NCBI GenBank assembly: GCA_036346395.1
Contig: CM070613.1
Coordinates: 25,476,818-25,540,817 of the forward strand
Reading direction: 5' to 3'
From: Hsuehochloa calcarea
Lineage: Eukaryota > Streptophyta > Magnoliopsida > Poales > Poaceae
DNA length: 64,000 nt
In this document: piece by piece, positions 59,380 to 64,000 of the stretch
Layout of the letters: each line of letters begins with the position of its first letter
Numbering within the stretch: the stretch's first letter is position 1
The notes under the pieces: generated by a model
What the model was told of the DNA's origin: nothing
Databases searched by the model: none
What the model saw: only the letters and a program-made list of their open reading frames with translations
Made by a program: the position numbers and the translations under genes

Positions 59380-59582
59380 TGAAAGAATCGAAGGCCCAGA
59401 CTCGAGCACAGCACGGCTTCTACCTCTCCAAACTCAATGTTGTTGATCCACCATGAGTTTGAGGGGGGGTGTTAGAGATATAGTTAGAAATATGATTTGA
59501 TTTGGTTTCCTTATCTGTAACATGCATTGTGTATATATACTGGCCAATTGGCCCCTGATAATACAAGTCGCATATTCCAACA
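59380..59582 (+). mobile_element. Copia 3' end with a 113-bp LTR
   Basis: A frame ending HGFYLSKLNVVDPP and a stop at about 59451 resembles the last residues of Copia pol. It is followed by the polypurine tract GAGGGGGGG (59461-59469). The LTR starts TGTTAGAGATATAG at 59470 and ends CATATTCCAACA at 59582, with a TATATATAC box inside. The 5' part of the element is not visible. The first base after the LTR is also the first base of segmental copy B. Confidence 0.65.
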
Positions 59583-60189
59583 CTTCGTACTGGAATATCT
59601 TCAGTGAACGAACTCATTCAATTTGGCATGAATTTTTATCAGATGTTTTCCAAAGTTAAAAGTTGAACTTGGTGTATGAACTCATCTTCGTATCTTTTTC
59701 AAATTAAGACACCGGAGAACTTCAAAACATTATTTTGGTATCGTCACCCTGTGTACTTCAGATGTCCAAGATTCTTTTCCGATCTCAAGCTTTAAACATC
59801 ACGAGTTTACATGTAAATACAATCACAATGCCGCACTTCGCAAACCTCTCGTCATCATCTACAATGCTTGTGTCGCATGCCCCGACACATTCTCTTGCTC
59901 GCTAGGATGGTTATGTCCCGTATCATTCAAAGAAGAATGGATCTCGCCTCCTGCCGCCGCCGGATAACTCAAGAAGGGGCAAGTGTTTATCAAATGCTCA
60001 ACAACCGCTTAGACCAGATCCGCGCGCCTCGTCGATACGCGGGTGTTCATGCGCTGCGATGTGAACTCGACCACCCGCCTGTGGACGGAACTCAACACCA
60101 TGATCGGCAGAGCTGCTCACATAGAGTTCCTGGAGGATGTCACCTATGCTAGGTTCATCATGTGGTCCTTCCCAGAATTCTTCCGATGA
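59583..60189 (+). pseudogene. 3'-end pseudocopy of the FAM135 gene
   Basis: Matches intron 12 to the stop of the gene at 40996-46801. The exon 13 equivalent is damaged at its acceptor (TTTTTCAAATTAAGAC replaces the CAG junction) and at its donor. The exon 14 equivalent (59906-60189) has several small indels, for example near 59950 and 60060-60080, so the frame is lost. The esterase Ser region is not included. No promoter is attached. Confidence 0.9.
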
Positions 60190-60303
60190 TAATGATGACG
60201 CGCCAGAATTCTTCGATTCAAGTAGCAGTGTCCACTGCCCATGAAAGTTGTAATCATACTCACATGATGAAGTGCTCACCAGAGATTATCCCTGATATAT
60301 ATA

Positions 60304-60660
60304 CACTACTACAAAATAAGCTATACTAGACGCCTCATCACAGACGGTTCCTTTGGAACCTTCTGTGTTGTAGTTATCACAGACGATTCCGTAAGAACCG
60401 TCTGTGATACAACGCATTATCACAAACGGTTTCGTAAGAACTGTCTGTGATACAGAATTATCACAGACGGTTTGTAAATAGGACCGTCTGTGATACTATA
60501 GAAGAACCGTCTATGAAGTATCACAGACGGTCATCACAGACAGTTCTTCTGTGATGAACTTCATAGACGGTCATCACAGACAGTGTTTGTGATGAGATAA
60601 AAACCGTCTGTGATAAATATATCATCACAGACGGTTTGTATTAATAACTGTCTGCGATAT
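60304..60660. repeat. CACTA-like end with alternating inverted-repeat array, copy B
   Basis: The same CACTACTACAAAATAAG start as at 46931, but with about 15 alternating copies of ATCACAGACGGTT and its complement, several with one or two changes. Neighbouring pairs such as those at 60377-60409 form near-perfect stems of 12-13 bp with a loop of about 7 bases. Confidence 0.72.
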
Positions 60661-62640
60661 GATTTTACCATAGCTCGATCCTCTGCCATCCAGCGAGTCA
60701 AGTGTCTTCATGCACTGTTCCTTGTCAATGGGTATGGCATATCATTGATCTCATGCAACTAGTATCCATCTTGATGTTCGTATAACTTGTGTAAAGTCTT
60801 GAAATTAAGGTTGATTTAAAAAAAGAAGGAAAGAATATAACCCCTCTGCATGCCCAAGTTGATCGAGTACACAACAGATCGATCAGTGGCTCGTAACTGA
60901 GAGGGTTTTAATTTGTCATAATTATTACGAGTTTAGCTAATTAATGAAGATCTAAAGTACTAGGTAGCATACATATATAGACCAAACTTGGTTGTAGATA
61001 AACGCGTGGTATCGCTGTAATTAGTTGAAATCTAACCAGATAAAGGCATAAATCGAAACCCAAATTCAGTCATTTTGATGATGAGTCGAAACATTAAACG
61101 CTTTTTGGGTCGAATAATCTGCTTGGCAAGACTTTCCAATTCGTAACGTCCGTTGTGCAATCAAATTACCCAGACTAAATCATACTGCATACTACACTGC
61201 AAATATTTAGATTGATTAATTGGATTTATATATAATATCTATCTATATCTATCTGGGAGTCCATGATGGGACCTTCAATTTAATAGGATGGTACAACATT
61301 GCAAGTGTCCTGTTAAATCGGTACAGTGCTCGTGACATCCTCTTCTCTTAGCGTGGTATCTTACAGTATTATATTCGATCTAGCACATCACAACATAATA
61401 ACTATATTTTTCTACTACTTAAAAATTAAAGTTAGCAGTCGTGTGGGTCAGCATGTGGGCGAGCAAACTATCTTCTGCGCTCCCCTACCCCCCTTTCCCG
61501 GCATCGCCTGCGACGCTACATGCACTTCCTCCTCTTCGCCCTTGTCTCCACCCTCGCTCTTCTGCTCTACTCCACCCCCCTCCCCCTCCCCAGTCGCTGC
61601 TTCCATCGCTCGGATCTACACGGACCTAATTTCCTCCTCTCGCTTTGCTTCGCGTGTCTTGACGAATTGAGATATATTATATCTATTTTAATTGATAAAT
61701 TATTATACTAATGAGATGTTTCATAGCAACGCACAGACACGTAACTAGTTTAGTTTAAATAGATTCGAGATAATATCCAATGTTGGTTGAGGTCAACTGT
61801 AATTAGGGTAAAATTATGTGTTCTCGTTGTGTACTATTTTAAGTACGAGGTTCAATTTCAAATAGGTCGACCCCCTCCATATAAAAAGTGCAGATCCTTC
61901 TTTTTTTTATTATCTCGATTAAAGAGTTTCTTCGCATTTTCATCTCTTCTAATCAATGATGAAAAAATTCAGCTTTGAAGGTGAAGGACATGAATTAATG
62001 AGGAAAATTTTGTACGTGCATACGTCCTACTACTACTACTGCACATGCAGTTAGATAGGATACGAAAACATTTCACATCCCGCGTTAATTTGTTGAAGTG
62101 CTGATGGCGTCATATATAATCGTGACATCAGCAAGTGTTCGCGCGACTAGCCTAGAGTTGCGACCATTAATGTGCCGTGCACTCGATCTTTAACTGCCCT
62201 CGATAGAATCTAGATGCACTCAACTTGTTCAAACAAATGCATGAGGGTTAGTCTTTCTATTTTTTGAAGGGTAAGGTCAGTGTATGTTAATGTCTGGAAT
62301 AATTTACAAGTGCGACACTTATCTTCTACCCCAAAAAATGCTAATCGGAAGTGTACGTACATACTCCCCGAATACTTGGTATTGTTGATTTTTCACGGTC
62401 TACAAAATTAATTTTAGAGCAATACATTTATAAAATGTCGTGGAAGTATACTGTTGTGAATTTTTTTTAATGACAAGTCTAACCACATTATTTTAATACA
62501 AAAAATCTAAATATTTGCAAAATAATTATTGATCCAAGATTGCAAAGTTTTGACTGGTCCAAGTCAACTGTGCCAAGTACGTACGCAGACGGGACGCAAT
62601 CTATATACGTACATACAGTTAATAATTAATCTTGACGTCA
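60661..62640. other. Non-coding part of duplication copy B
   Basis: Corresponds to 47146-49140 with point changes and indels. No gene recognised. Confidence 0.6.
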
Positions 62641-62657
62641 CCGCGGGCACGCATCGG

Positions 62658-62940
62658 TCCATTGAGGCACAGAAGAACTGATTCGGCTTGTTTTTCCAAT
62701 TTTTGGGTGCCGGATACATGACACACTATCCATTGAGGCACATAAGAACCGATTCGCTTGTTTTTCCAATTTTGGGTGCCGGATACATGACACACTATCC
62801 ATTGAGGCAATCAAGAACTGATCCTGCTTGTTTTTCTAATTTTTGGGTGCCGGATACATGGCCCACTGTCCATTGAGGCACCCAAGAATTGGTTCCTATT
62901 TGTTTTCCCAATTTTTGGGTGCCGCACCTAAGACCCCACT
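62658..62940. repeat. 71-bp minisatellite, four copies
   Basis: Same unit as 49144-49430; the second and third units have one- or two-base losses. Confidence 0.88.
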
Positions 62941-63767
62941 GCTTCTTCCGCCAAAGCCTATAAATGATAATGCTGATCATGCACGCTCCATATTTGTTCT
63001 CCACTTATACAAAAATAAGAACTTCTGGGTTTTGGTTAGGTGAGAGCGACTTCATTTTCTAGCGGTGAGGATCTTACAAAATTTAAAGAGCTAATTTTTT
63101 AAAAAATTCATAAAGTGTAATGTATATAACCTTAAAAAATAAGGTTTTTTTTGTTGGATTGGTGGGAGGGGGGCATATGCCCCCACATTGGACATAATCT
63201 TACTTCACTATTATTAAAGTTGTAGATAATTAGTAGGTTGCTAGACTATAGGTAGAATTATCCACGTGTCCTTTGGGTTTGATAAACCTTGGAATATTTT
63301 GAGGAAAAAGTACACAACATCCCAGGCTCTTGTAGGTCATAGCGTTGCTAGAGTGGGAGTTTTGTTTCCATGAATGTGACATAGCGGTGTCATCACATTA
63401 CCAAATTCAGAGAACTAACAATTTTGCATCCCATAGGATGCATATGACGTGCATGGATTTTTTTTAAAAAAAATCAAGGTTTTTTTTTGAGAGAGTGGGA
63501 GTTTTGTTTCCATGAATGTGACATAGCGGTGCCATCACATTACCAAATTTAGAGAACTAGCAATTTTGCATCCCATAGAATGCATATGACATGCATGAAA
63601 AAATTTTTAAGAAAAATCAAGGTTTTATTTTTCGTAGGTGGTTTTTTTTTAGAGAGAGTGGTAGTTTTGTTTCCATGAATGTGGCATTGTGATATATTTT
63701 GTGGGTTCGTGGAAACTTCCTCATTTTGTGGGTTCGTGGTATTTTTGTCGGCTTGCCATCCACAACG

Positions 63768-63944
63768 TGTATTTAAGCTTGCAAGTTGCAACACTAGCTA
63801 CTCCACTCTCGGAACTTTCAAGTAAGTGCTAGTACTTGCAGTGCAGTGACGTTGTAGGTAACATGCAAGTTTCTTACTTGTTTATATGTGCTTGATTTGA
63901 AGCATCCATGAATTTAATATTGAACTGCCTGTAGGTTCATTTTT
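63768..63944 (+). promoter_or_regulatory. Promoter and 5'UTR-intron module 5
   Basis: TATTTAAG near 63769, untranslated exon ending CTTTCAA, donor GTAAGTGC near 63821 and acceptor CCTGTAG at 63934, 10 bases before the ATG at 63945. The acceptor differs from module 1 (CCTGCAG). Confidence 0.65.
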
Positions 63945-64000
63945 ATGGCGACAACCATTGTCCGAGTGCCGTTTAACATCATGTCAGGTTCCTATGAAAC
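63945..64000 (+). CDS. Ribosome-inactivating-protein-like gene, 5' end only
   Basis: The first 18 codons, cut by the window edge. They match the start of 50433-50609 with one base change. Copy A is truncated by a rearrangement, so this copy may be the intact gene; that cannot be seen here. The RIP call depends on the longer copy A motif (SYETFIGDLRNKL). The 5'UTR intron module directly precedes it. Confidence 0.45.
   Translation, partial: MATTIVRVPFNIMSGSYE

Larger units (their letters stand above)
59583..64000. repeat. Large segmental duplication, copy B (runs off the window)
   Basis: Direct partner of 46185-50574. Both end points on the right are in the RIP-like reading frame region, and copy B is still matching at the last base. 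Its inverted-repeat array is about twice as long as that of copy A, and its minisatellite has small losses. Confidence 0.92.

Noticed and set aside
59196..59414. 72-codon minus-strand ORF considered as a first exon of the DUF6598-like gene
   Set aside because: It overlaps the Copia pol end on the other strand and shows no signal peptide or splice donor in a suitable phase.

Overview
The window looks like nuclear DNA of a grass, most likely Oryza (rice) or a close relative. The evidence is the intron-rich genes with plant splice signals, the grass-type repeats (Sirevirus-like and BARE/RIRE1-like Copia, Ac-like hAT, CACTA ends, MITEs) and grass gene families. No database search was possible, so the species is an inference. 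There is no sign of prokaryotic, organellar or CRISPR sequence.

Layout. 1-2.8 kb: retroelement-derived DNA with a GC-rich, TATA-bearing stretch. 2.87-9.6 kb: two direct copies of a minus-strand gene for a Mediator-26-like protein with a TFIIS N-terminal domain. The right copy (7171-9411) appears intact; the left copy (about 3340-4850) is a decayed pseudogene. 11.0-28.0 kb: a nest in which a minus-oriented Copia LTR was split by an Ac-like hAT element (11946-27526, 8-bp target duplication). The hAT element holds a Gypsy-like LTR fragment and a full-length but dead Sirevirus-type Copia element (12953-23982). 28.2-30.4 kb: a fold-back element, a GC-rich repeat and a small intronless gene for a putative tail-anchored protein.

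30.8-46.8 kb is the gene-dense core. A DHH/DHHA1-like phosphoesterase gene (plus, 8 exons, ends 33403) converges on a NYN plus LOTUS RNase-like gene (minus, 35315-40702). That gene shares a 293-bp promoter region with a divergent gene for a FAM135-type putative serine esterase (plus, 14 exons, 40996-46801, 838 codons). Introns of the last two genes carry three MITEs with clean target duplications.

46.2-64 kb is a block of segmental duplications. At least 4.4 kb that begins in intron 12 of the esterase gene is repeated at 59583 to the window edge (offset about 13.4 kb). A 1.9-kb unit is repeated at an offset of 4700 bp. The block contains five copies of one promoter/5'UTR-intron module, two of which lead into the start of a ribosome-inactivating-protein-like reading frame (one truncated, one leaving the window), plus minisatellites, alternating inverted-repeat arrays behind a CACTA-like end, a Gypsy-like LTR and a partial DUF6598-like gene.

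I found no dedicated novel system. The most informative items are the multi-layer transposon nest, the in-frame duplication plus net 7-nt loss that separates the NYN and LOTUS parts of one gene, the alternating hairpin arrays, and the recycled promoter modules next to a toxin-like gene fragment.
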